This document shows positions 48,432-57,771 of a stretch of 64,000 bases of DNA, one piece after another. The position numbers and the translations under genes were made by a program. How positions within the stretch are numbered: position 1 is the first letter of the stretch; every line of letters starts with the position of its first letter. The DNA comes from Cordylochernes scorpioides. Lineage: Eukaryota > Arthropoda > Arachnida > Pseudoscorpiones > Chernetidae. A model generated the notes under the pieces. That model had not been told where the DNA came from and made no database searches. It was given only the letters and a program-made list of their open reading frames with translations. The stretch lies in contig CP092875.1 in assembly GCA_030710605.1 (NCBI GenBank), positions 61,776,427-61,840,426 on the forward strand, written 5' to 3'.

Positions 48432-50309
48432 AATAAGGTAGTTACACCATCAAATTATAGGGGCATTGCCCTTATAAGCAACTTGTCAAAACATTTTACA
48501 TCCATATTAAAAAATAGACTAAGTAATTGGATTGAAAATAGAAAACTCATAGCGGAAAACCAGGCATGATTCAGAAAGGGCTACTCGTGCAAAGACCATA
48601 TCTTCACGCTTACGTCACTAATTCAAATGACATTAAACCGCAAAAGGAGGAAACTTTACACATTCTTTGTTGATCTTAAAAAGCGTTTGATACAGTTCCA
48701 CATCTACTATTATGGAGAAAGCTTGCGCTTGTTGGTTTAAGTGGGCGCGATTTAACAAACTTATACAGAACTACTATGCTCAAATGATGGCAGCGGTCAG
48801 ATGGAGCGGCTCTTTTACAGAATTTATCAAAATACAATCAGGTGTTCTTCAGGGTGAACCTCTTTCACCGTATTTATTTATTATTTTCAATAACGATCTG
48901 GTTGCTACGCTGGATGATTCTGACCTGCCAGGTATATACTTACCGGGCCATGGAACTATACACCTGCTCCTGTTCGCGGATGATATAGTCTTCCGTGGTG
49001 AATCCAAGATAAATATCCAAATAAAGATTAATTTAATAAAAAATATTTTGAGGAAAATAGTTTAACTCTGAACCAATTCCAGTCTAAAATCGTAGCGTTT
49101 CGAAATGGAGGCCGCTTGGCTAGATCTGACGTTTGGTTTTGGGGCCAACAACCTTTGACAGTTACCTCAAAATATACGTATCTTGGCTACCCCTTAACAA
49201 TCAAGAATCCAACTGCTTACGTGGCGCAGCACTTTAAAAGCAAAGCATTGATTGCTACAAACGCAGTATGGAGAATACTATCTAAGTCAAGAACCATATC
49301 GTTCGGAGCAGTGATGAAATTACTTGACTCCATAGTTTTATCCACGTTATTATACTCGGCCCCACTGTGGGCGACGAATCAGATAGGAGTTGTAAACCAG
49401 ATCCAGGATATTTTTCTTACGGCGATTTCTTGACCTTCGCAAATTTACACTCCGGGCTATATCTTACGAACAGAAACCGAAAGGATTTCCCTTGAATTAA
49501 ACATTACGAAATTGATTATAAAGTTCTAGATACGGATTTTAAAAATGGACAGGACAAGATTACCTTATGTTTGCTTGTTTCAGCTCTAGGAAGTTTCAAT
49601 TTTGGGAAAAGCGGGAAACAACTTTATTTATAACCTGAATAACATCATTGACTCTTGGGGTTTTTCTTTTCTTAAGAACTGTGAAGATTATATGGTTTTG
49701 CGAGGAGAAATGCCTAGAATAGTTCAAACCACAGTGGACCAGCTACTCCAATTGGACCGAGCTAAGATACAAAACTCAACTCATTGTATTCACTATCAAT
49801 CTCTAAGTAGCTCCTTTATGACGGAGGACTACTTACTATCAAACCTCTCTTTGAAAATAGCCCGTCAAAGGATGCTATGGCTATTTTCCCCCGAGGATAT
49901 CACGGGATTTTGGAACGGCGACCCTTTAAATTTCTACTTCTGCAATGCTGGCATCCAAAAAATTTGTTTCATTTTCTATTCCATTGCCCATTCCTACAGG
50001 AAAAGAGACTGGAAATTCGCGAAATTTCGGGGCTAACTCACTATAATGAACAACATGTATATACAATTTTTACTACTCTCCAGCTGGATAAAACATTTGT
50101 TTATAAATATTTAAAATTTTTCAAGGCGATTGACAAAATGAGGGAAGAAGTGCTCAACTCCCCAGACAACGGCTGATTGCTCCACCTCCCCTCTAAATTG
50201 TTTTTCCTCCTCACTCATGTACATATATAACCTCTTAGGGGAATCCCCTTGTAAGACAATAGTGTCTTAATGAAGGTTTTTGTTATTGTTGTTGTAATAG
50301 GGTAGTTAC
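48432..50309 (+). mobile_element. LINE F: 5'-truncated non-LTR retrotransposon inserted in LINE E, with 14-bp target-site duplication
   Basis: The body 48446-50295 is flanked by AATAAGGTAGTTAC (48432-48445) and AATAGGGTAGTTAC (50296-50309), one mismatch. It encodes RT motifs NYRGIALISNLSKHF, FFVDLKKRFDTV (frameshifted), GVLQGEPLSPYLF and LLFADDIVF, then thumb sequence (LDSIVLSTLLYSAPLW) and a cysteine-bearing C-terminus. Frames are broken at about 48567, 49063 and 49432. The 3' end is a short TTG/TTATTG-like repeat. The FADD box and QGEPLSP differ from LINEs A-E; clade not assigned. Confidence 0.85.
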
Positions 50310-51046
50310 CTGGTGGAGAGAAGAGTTGATGAAGGATTTAAAGGTCTGTTCTTTACATGAGGATTCAACCCAGGAGGATTTTGTCTCGTTATTGACCATG
50401 TCTAGGAATGTAGTCCAGATAGGTATATGGTCAGTGAAGGCCATCTCATCTAATAAACCTCTAGTGACATGGATAGCCAGTGAGCTGGATGCCAGAGTTA
50501 CATCTATAGAAGAAGATAAAGGCCCATTTGACCAGGTCGAGTCCACAGGAGGTCCCAAGAAATGAAGATCATTGAAGCTGGCGAACTCTTCAAGATTAGC
50601 ACCCTGGAAGTCCAACCTCGCACCGATGCCCCAGGTAGGAGAGTGGGCGTTAGTGTCCATACCCAGGATCACTGGAAGAGACGCCCGTCTTATCGTATCT
50701 TCCAGAAGAGGGATGAAATCATCGGCAGCTCTAAGGCCGTGCCAATAGGCCGAGTGCACCACGATGATGCTCTGCTCTAGACATATGGCTATGGAGGTTA
50801 TGGCGGTGTCTGGGGAGGTTAGAGGGATGGGATGAAGGTTGCTACATGCCACAATTCCCGAGGGGATGTAGGCGCCTGGGACAAAAAAAAAGCCTGAAAC
50901 CCACGTGTGGGCCAGAAGAAGTTAGTTGAGAGTTCTTGCAGGAGCACGATGTCGGCCTGTGTCGAATTTGCCAAATTTGCAATTTCAAGAATGACAGTTG
51001 GTGATTTTTTAGCGTTCACCTGCAGGACACGCAATGGCCTAGACAT
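50310..51046 (-). pseudogene. LINE E ORF2, endonuclease part
   Basis: Start ATG at 51046 overlaps the ORF1 stop (ATGTCTAG). N-terminus MSRPLRVLQVNAKKS and VLLQELSTNF hold the metal-binding asparagine and glutamate. After a frameshift in the nine-A run near 50882-50890 come GMDTNAHSPTWG, SSSIDVTLAS and FTDHIPIWT. The linker ends LHQVTTLL at the LINE F target site and continues in the piece at 48431. One homopolymer error or mutation is the only break in this part. Confidence 0.85.
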
Positions 51047-52188
51047 TGTTTCCTGTTCGGGCTATTCTCTCTTTTACAAAGGGACAGGTAGATAATGTGG
51101 AAAAGTGGTTGTGGGAGCTCCAGATTTTTTTTTTGCAGCGGCAGCAGCGGCTTTGGCTTGGCTCGACCGAGCATCGGATGCCCTCATGCTCTGCAGAGCC
51201 GCAGCGATAGCAGATTGGATGGGCAGCTGGACAGGCAGAAGCGCGGTGGCCGAAGCCACAGCAACGGAAGCATTGCTTTAAAGTATGACTGCGCTCATAC
51301 CTGTGCACTAGACCCGCCACAGGAATACGTCCATGTTGACCGAGGATTTCGGCGACTTGGTTGTCCACTTCGATGAACACTGTACTAGTGCTGTGTGCCG
51401 CATTATTCGATCGATGGACTACCCTGATTTCACTCTTTTCCAGGAGTGACTGCACGGAGTGGTTGGAGCGGAAGCTCTCGCATATCTCATCGTCCCGCAC
51501 CTCCCCGTCCACTCTGAAGAGGCAGTATCTTGGTAGGATAACCGGGCACTCGGGGCAGCTTAGGCCCGTTGGCAGGGAGGTCAGCCCAGTGGCCAGCTAC
51601 TTTGCCATTTGGGTTGTTTTGGGGTGGAAAACCACCTCGCCGCTGGTGTTGATGGACGCCACCACGTGTTTGATGACGCTAGGGAAGGATGAATCTTTTG
51701 AATTTCCCTCAAAAATTCCCTTGGGTTGCTTTGGGGTTAGCCGACCTGACGACGACATGCGATTCGAAGGAAGGAGCCAGATTCACAAATGTGGATTTCG
51801 CTTTGGGTTTCGGAGGTGCAGGCTTTACCGGCTTGTCTTTCTCTGCCACAACCGAGGCGAAAGAGGTGGAGGGAATCGGGACGTTGGCTGTGGGATTGGG
51901 TCTTCCTAGACTGGCTCCCTTGAAGGCGTCCTTAAGAAGAAGTTCTGCCTCTTGGACGAGAGTCAGTATCAGTCCTTTGGTGGCCATCTGTATTTTTTCG
52001 GGGGAGTCCAGGTTGGTGTCGGCAATGATCGCTTCGAAGGTTTGGCACTCAAAGTTGAACAAGTTCGCCGTGCTGTTGAATTTAAATTGGTGATGGGAAG
52101 ACGGGAGGAGGTCTTCGTCCTCAGAACGCGGCCGCTTGTTGGCCTGCTGACTTCCTCCACCACCGCCATCATACTGGTTCAGCTCCAT
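51039..52188 (-). pseudogene. LINE E ORF1 (Gag-like nucleic-acid-binding protein)
   Basis: ATG at 52188 (MELNQYDGGGGGSQQANKR) is followed by an acidic-basic N-terminal region and a proline/lysine-rich stretch. After a frameshift at 51510-51710 comes the zinc-knuckle domain: CFRCCGFGHRASAC and CYRCGSAEHEGIRC fit C-x2-C-x4-H-x4-C, with a third cluster starting CCRCKKK. Stop at 51039-51041 overlaps the ORF2 start. Three zinc knuckles and overlapping ORFs fit R1/I-type elements. 52189-52300 is probably the 5' UTR. Confidence 0.82.
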
Positions 52189-52400
52189 AAATAAAAACTA
52201 TCAAAAAGCAAATCTACTCCAAAGAGAGTAAAAAAAGGCAGACCAGACAAAGAACATTATTCCGTTAACGAGATGAGGTGTGTATGGTTATTGGTTCGGC
52301 CAACAACAAATATCCAATTTATATACACATATATTTTTACATAATGAGGTTTTGAAAAATGCAAATAATCTTCATCTATTTACATGCACAACAATTTATT

Positions 52401-53496
52401 TTACCATCACTACAGCATAAATCACTCTTGGTGAAATCTTTTTATTGCAATTCAGAATCTGCCACTGAAGCTTTACAAGCGTTTCGTACCTTTAACGGTA
52501 TTCGAAGCGGTAAAGGACCCATGAGTTGCTACTCTCTAAGGCGAATGATAAAAACTTTGGAGAAGACTGGATCTCTGGAAGCAAAATCTCGGAGTGGAAG
52601 ACCATCGACATGCAAGTCAGGGGTTGCTACGGTTTCGCAGAATGTTGAAGCTATTGAAACGTTATCCACGTATGGAGAAGTACGTGCTCGACAAACGGGG
52701 ATTTGGTATGGAACAGTTTGGAGAGCACTAAGAATTTGTCTTAAAAAATACCCGTAAAAAAATTCAAAGACTTCACGAGCTAAAAGTCGGCGATTTTGAG
52801 AAGCGTCAAGAATTCGCTTCATGGGTTTTCCGGCAAATTGATATTGATGAAAACTGGCTGTTGAATGTTCTGTGGACAGATGGAGCTCAATTTTCTCTGA
52901 ACGGAGAAGTTAACACTCAAAACAGCCGCATTTGGGCATCAGAAAACCCTAGGATTTTAACAGAAATGCCACTTCATCATCCCAGAGTTATAGTTTGGTG
53001 TGGGTTCACTTCTTCTTTTATTATTGGGCCATTTTTCTTTGAAGAAATAAATGGAAGAACTTTTAAAACCGTTTCTGTAACTGGTGAACGTTATGTTCAA
53101 CTTTTGAGAGAAAAGGTTATCCCCATATTGCAGGACAGACAAGCACTGAGCGAAATAACATTCATGCAAGATGGAGGACCTCCTCATATCTCCCGCGGTG
53201 CCAAACAATTGCTGAAGGATACGTTCGGTGAAGATCGTGTGATAAGTCGCCACTTTATACACCAGTGGCCTTCAAGATCACCAGACTTGACGCCTTGCGA
53301 TTTTTGGATTTGGGGGTACATTAAGTCGCGTGTTTATCGATGTCGGCCTACCACATTGGTCATGTTGAAGGCTTCTATCAGACGGCACGTTTCATCAATT
53401 TCATCAGATATTTAATTTAATGCTGTCCATTCTGTCATCTATCGTCTGCAGGCGGTGTTTGAGAATGAAGGTCGCCACATTGAACAAGGATTCTGA
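52401..53496 (+). pseudogene. Second transposase copy of MLE-2, broken
   Basis: An inverted copy of the transposase at 41598-42704. The start ATG reads TTA here, a run of extra A bases near 52755 shifts the frame, and the first catalytic motif reads WTDGAQFS (aspartate kept, glutamate lost). QDGGPPH and SPDLTPCDFW are intact. From about 52990 on it is almost identical to the other copy; before that it is clearly more diverged. An early stop follows ISSDI at 53413. Confidence 0.88.
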
Positions 53497-54234
53497 CCTA
53501 ATACAAGAGAGAAGGCAGTTACCTCATGTGTTATAAAAGCTTCCATGTATTATATTATCTACCAATGTTTTGCAGCTCTTTGTGTTGGGTTATGGGTAAA
53601 TAAATTCTGTCCTCATATCTTGTCTCTTTTTTATTTGTGAAAAGTAATTTTTGTTTGTTTGTCATTTGCTCACATCTTATATTATGTCGTGCAGACCAAA
53701 GTGTTATAACTTCTCGAATAACACTGTACACACAATTTTACCCCTTATGTTTAATTTATCGCTTTTCGCTCATTAAAAGAAATAGCATAAGGAATATTCT
53801 CTGTAACCCCCCACCTTTAGAAATTTTGGGCAAAAAAAAAATAACACAAAATGATTTTACTACCACGTTTTTCAACGCAAAAGGTTGATTTAAAAATTAT
53901 ATTTATTTGAGGGGATACATTTTAAAAAATCGTGTACAGTATAATAAACAATGATAACATTTTACAAGCCCATAGGATATTTGGAATAAAGTACGACAAA
54001 TGTATTTTGTCACTCCCATCTATATTTCATTTGTTGGATCATGACAAATTTCCAGTTAAATAGTCGAGTGTCGCCAATTATTCAAGAAATTACACATTCC
54101 TTATAGCAAAAAATCCTATTAGTAGTACCATAATAATTTTTGGTACTATATTAACATTTCAAAAAATCGTGTATTGAATTCAGCTATGTTTTTCAAACAT
54201 TCAATATATTTGACAAAACTCTATCAAAAATATA

Positions 54235-54638
54235 AATATTTTTTGCTACATGTTTTAATTTGCATATACCTATTTTACATATCTCAGATTGTATTTAAAA
54301 ATCGTTAACCATTTCTTCTAACTTTTGGCGAAATGGTGCTTTATTAATTAACGATTTGATATTATTAGGATTCTTTCCTGGTATACAAAAAGGAAAAATA
54401 CGTGTCGATCAGTTATATTTTTCAATTAATCAAACAATTTGACCGCTGAATTTCTGATTCTGGTACAGCGCCATCTAGGGAATGAAATTGTAACTAAAAT
54501 CAATTTCGAAATTTTCAATATTTGCCATAAAAAATCCCATTGCATTCTGAACACAATGGTGTTTACCGCATTGCTCTAGCGCAAATATTCGCGGAGTTAT
54601 TAATTTTTAAAGTTGTGCGGGACTTTTGGATCACCCTG
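54235..54638. repeat. Right terminal inverted repeat of MLE-2
   Basis: Mirror image of 40445-40850 with only isolated differences. The tip GGATCACCCTG is followed by TA at 54639. Confidence 0.82.
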
Positions 54639-54657
54639 TATATACACATGAAAAAAT

Positions 54658-54853
54658 AGTACAAATGTGATATTGTATTGGGATAAGGTGCATAAATTAA
54701 GAAAAAGGCATCTCTTTATCGTACAACTGAAGTTGATGATGGCTTGCGCCATCTATCGGAATAAATATCAACTATTCTCGTTGATTGCACGATTAGGAGA
54801 TGCCTTTTTCTTAATTTATGCACCTTATCCCAGTACAATATCACATTTGTACT
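54658..54853. repeat. Foldback hairpin next to the MLE-2 right end
   Basis: 57-base arms at 54658-54714 and 54797-54853 are complementary with one mismatch (GGGATAAGGTGCATAAATT with its mirror). The loop carries GATGGCTTGCGCCATC, itself a palindrome, and TATCAACTATTCTCGTTGAT. Related sequence occurs at 55055-55150 and 62245-62460. Penelope-associated by its neighbours. Confidence 0.75.
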
Positions 54854-54968
54854 ATTTTTTTTTTCACATTCTGTCGCGTTCTCACGCAATTCTAGCCTTT
54901 AACTACCCGTTTCATGTTTTTCAGTATGCCTGAATGACCAATTTTCTGGTCGATGAGGTACAGCTTGC

Positions 54969-55010
54969 ACCACGCTGATGAAGGCAAACAGCCCGAAACG
55001 CGTCCGTGGT
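54969..55010 (+). ncRNA. Hammerhead-ribozyme-like motif, type I
   Basis: Stem I ACCACG; core CTGATGA; stem II GGC-AAACA-GCC with an A-C mismatch at its base; core GAAA; minimal stem III C-GC-GTC with the preferred GTC cleavage triplet at 55002-55004; and CGTGGT closing stem I. The base-pair next to the core is normally G-C, so activity may be reduced. The downstream sequence GCTTTTCTTGATT is shared with the motif at 32.8 kb and the relic at 59.7 kb. Confidence 0.65.
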
Positions 55011-55054
55011 TAGCTTTTCTTGATTAATGAAGAATGGGTATTTGGCCAATTCTG

Positions 55055-55160
55055 GAATAATTAAAAAATCAACGAGAATAGTTGATATTTATTCCGATAG
55101 ATGGCGCAAGCCATCAGCAACTTTCAGTTTCACGATAAGGAGATGCCTTTTTCTCAATAT
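55055..55160. repeat. Third arm of the Penelope-associated repeat, ending in TA microsatellite
   Basis: Mirror copy of the loop and inner right arm of 54658-54853 (AACGAGAATAGTTGATATTT, GATGGCGCAAGCCATC, GGAGATGCCTTTTTCT), then an AT run at 55158-55177. Together with 54658-54853 this forms a compound inverted repeat enclosing the hammerhead-like motif. Confidence 0.6.
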
Positions 55161-55406
55161 ATATATATATATATATGGTAATTTAACCAACAACCCCATA
55201 TTGTATATAACTTATAACAAGTTTCCATGTTGTATAATAGAAACACATCTGTAAATGATTATACGCATAATTGACATGTGTCTTTACATCATCATATGTA
55301 ATGTACTTTGAACAAACTGAGGATAAATAAATAAAACTCTGTAATAGATTAAGAGTTGAGCTAGAGAGATGGAAGTCACAAACAACATCTAAAGATAGAT
55401 TGGAAG

Positions 55407-55935
55407 CTGTCAGGACGGCGCCAGTTTAGAATGTCACCAGACGACCCACACTCTTCACATCTGGTGAAATGCAAAACCCCCTTTCTCAGAAAAGGTATAT
55501 AAAGCCCCCGTCCTAGCTAAAAATACAGTCAGTTCACCACCAGCGTGAGCTCTCGTCGTTTGTACCCCAGGTCCATCTCATCTACCATGTAGACCAGTAC
55601 GAACTCTTCTATCTCCATCTTTCGCTCCTAGCTCAACTTTTATCTGTTCACGGAACTTTCCTAGTGCAACTGTGTCTTCGTTTTTTTTGTGTATGGACAT
55701 TCCCAAGCTTTCCACTCTGCCTCGACCACGACTGCCTGTACTCTGTGAGAACTTTTAAAGGTCTTACAAGGTGCAGAGAGGTACTGGAAAACTCCCCATC
55801 CTGACTGTTCCTCTCGGTCAACACAGTATAGCGAGAGTTTACAGGGACTCACACCACAGTTTAAGTCGACTGGATACCTCACCACATAGCTAGTCGACAG
55901 GATTCTACAAGAGGCTACCAGACCTCATCACATAT
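55407..55935 (+). mobile_element. GC-richer block with promoter, possibly a solo LTR or untranslated first exon
   Basis: It begins near TGTCAGGACGGCGCC, has a TATA box and initiator, then about 400 bases of pyrimidine-rich, frame-poor sequence ending near GACCTCATCACA. The order fits U3-R-U5 of an LTR, but no duplication was found at the ends. The opposite-strand ORF 55661-55885 shows no known motif. Confidence 0.35.
55496..55533 (+). promoter_or_regulatory. TATA box and initiator
   Basis: TATATAAAG at 55496-55504 and an arthropod-style initiator, TCAGTT, at 55529-55534, whose A would be +1, 35 bases from the first T of the TATA box. Spacing is slightly longer than usual. No clear downstream promoter element at +28. 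Confidence 0.5.
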
Positions 55936-55939
55936 ATAT

Positions 55940-56660
55940 TAGAACTATTTAATAATAACCATTTTTATAATATTTTAGGCCCAATATTCAAATAATCTAC
56001 AAATTTACTCACTACACAAGGATTTAACGAATTGAATGTATACAATTCAATAGAATAATGTATAAATATTGGGTGCAAAAATTCAGGCTTTCAGGAATAA
56101 ATGTTTGTTTTGAAATATGAATCAATTCTTTATATTTCGGACATAAAATTTCACAGAAGCACGATACAATAAATCGATAATAAAACACAAGAGTGAATGT
56201 GTGTCTAAACATATATTTTTTTCAAAAAAGATAAGCAAATAGGGAAGTTTACAGAGAATAAAAATATTAATATCAAAAATTATAATATGCTAATAAAAAA
56301 TAAATAGAAAATTTGCTACACTACTTATTCCCAAATACACTAGGTACCTGCGATGTTGTGGTCATTAAGGGGGTAAATGTGTACGCAGAAGTACATCGTC
56401 TATATATACATATATAGATATACATTTCGGTTTTTTACCTTAAGTACTATACCTTGTAAAGTTATTTAATTCAAACTCAAATCTAGCATTGATTTCTAGG
56501 ATAGTCATTTAATAATACAATAGTTGTAGCCATCTGATAGATTAAAATAACAAGGATTTGATAGCTTATTTCATTACTGACGAGTTAGACCAGCCCAAAT
56601 ATTTATATTATGTTGATTGTAGATATTGTCAGACATTTCTTTCTTTTGTATACAGTTCTT
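55940..56660. other. AT-rich DNA, nothing recognised
   Basis: Only short AT-biased frames. A TATATA-rich patch lies at 56400-56425. Confidence 0.4.
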
Positions 56661-56756
56661 TTTTCTCCTCTATCTCCTTGTTAATATCATATGAATATTC
56701 TTCACGGCCTAAAACTAATGTAAATATAATAAGGCCCAATTTGGATTATAGATTAT

Positions 56757-56875
56757 AAACACAAGGTAATAAGACCAAATCCAAATAAATAGTGTGTGAC
56801 ATTTCAGTAACAACGCTATTACTGAAACATCACACACATTTATTTATTTGGATTTGGTCTTATTATCTTGGGTTT
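56757..56875. repeat. Hairpin within Penelope-type flanks
   Basis: AAGACCAAATCCAAATAAAT and GTGTGTGACATTTCAGTAA on the left pair with their mirror images on the right. Flanking sequences (56690-56730 and 56880-56960) match those around the 32.6-kb foldback, including ATTCTTCACGGCCTAAAA and AACGCTTTAAA, yet the hairpin sequence is different. Confidence 0.7.
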
Positions 56876-57510
56876 TTGTAAATATGTATAGACAAATGTA
56901 AATGCATACATTTATGACAGTGTAAGTATCCCTAGAAGGACATAACGCTTTAAATTGAAATAAATAAATGAATCCTAAATATTTTTCATCATCAATAATT
57001 GAAGAAATAAGTTTTATTTTTATATAAAAAAGCGCCGAATGATGCCCTCTATAACCTACAGATGGAGCTAGGTGTTCTGTTTGCAAACAGATTTCTTCTC
57101 GTGGGAACTGAACCAGTCGTCGTCTCCCCTCTAAGATTAGGATTGACTTGATTTTTTTCCTCCTTATCTTGTTTTTATTATCACAAATTATTGGACCGAA
57201 TTTGAAATGGGGTCATGTCAAGTTAAAGCGGCTTTATTATTGATTATATCTTCCTCCGATATGAATAAATCTTTCTTTTTATGTCGATTTAATATAAATA
57301 TATTTGAAAATTCCATCAAAAATAATATTATTTTTATAATTTCAAAAATATATATAATTTTGACAATTAGGTTTAAGATAATATTTAAAATAATTTTAAT
57401 TTTGAATATGGCGCAGTATAGAAGAGGCGTTTGGTTTATATCATTTATTTTTATTGAAATATCGTATGAATTATTCTCTATATATCTATTGCGATTTCAC
57501 CGCCACTCTG

Positions 57511-57750
57511 TGTTGTGACGACGATCTAAATTCTATAGAGGTAGTCACTCACCTCTATTCTTGGTCGGCGGGGTTGAAGGTTCAAAGTTAAGGCGTCGTT
57601 GTTTATAACACTTTTAAAATATACGACGAAAACAGGAGGGAAAATTATATTTATTACAATTTAAGAAAATAAGTAAAGTATTATTTAAATATTTACACTA
57701 AAAGAATCGGAGATCAGGGCAAATTCTAGCGTTCGAAAAAGTTGTTTACA
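57511..57750 (-). mobile_element. Possible 3' LTR of the BEL/Pao element
   Basis: Downstream of the BEL ORF stop on the same strand: a purine-rich AGGAAGAAC, then TGTAAACAAC at 57750, an AATAAATATAA signal near 57650, and CACAACA at 57511. Position and ends fit an LTR, but no second LTR is in view to prove it. Confidence 0.3.
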
Positions 57751-57771
57751 AGTTCTTCCTGTATTGTTTCC

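Larger units (their letters stand above)
40445..54638. mobile_element. Mariner-type element MLE-2 with inverted-duplicate arms and nested LINEs
   Basis: Both tips are present: CAGGGTGATCC at 40445 and its mirror ending at 54638, each flanked by TA. The sequence inside both tips is an inverted repeat running about 2.3 kb, through the transposase gene and its upstream region, far beyond the roughly 400-bp terminal repeats implied by MLE-1. The outer part of the arms is nearly identical. Between the arms (about 42770-52340) lie LINE D, LINE E and LINE F. The unit is either two facing elements or one element plus a back-to-back partial copy, later invaded by LINEs. Confidence 0.8.

Noticed and set aside
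51095-52194. Plus-strand ORFs opposite LINE E ORF1
   Set aside because: Antisense shadows of a GC-richer coding region; no recognisable domain.
57207-57518. 103-codon plus-strand ORF downstream of BEL/Pao
   Set aside because: Almost entirely Ile, Phe, Lys and Asn from AT-rich DNA, overlaps the putative LTR, no motif.
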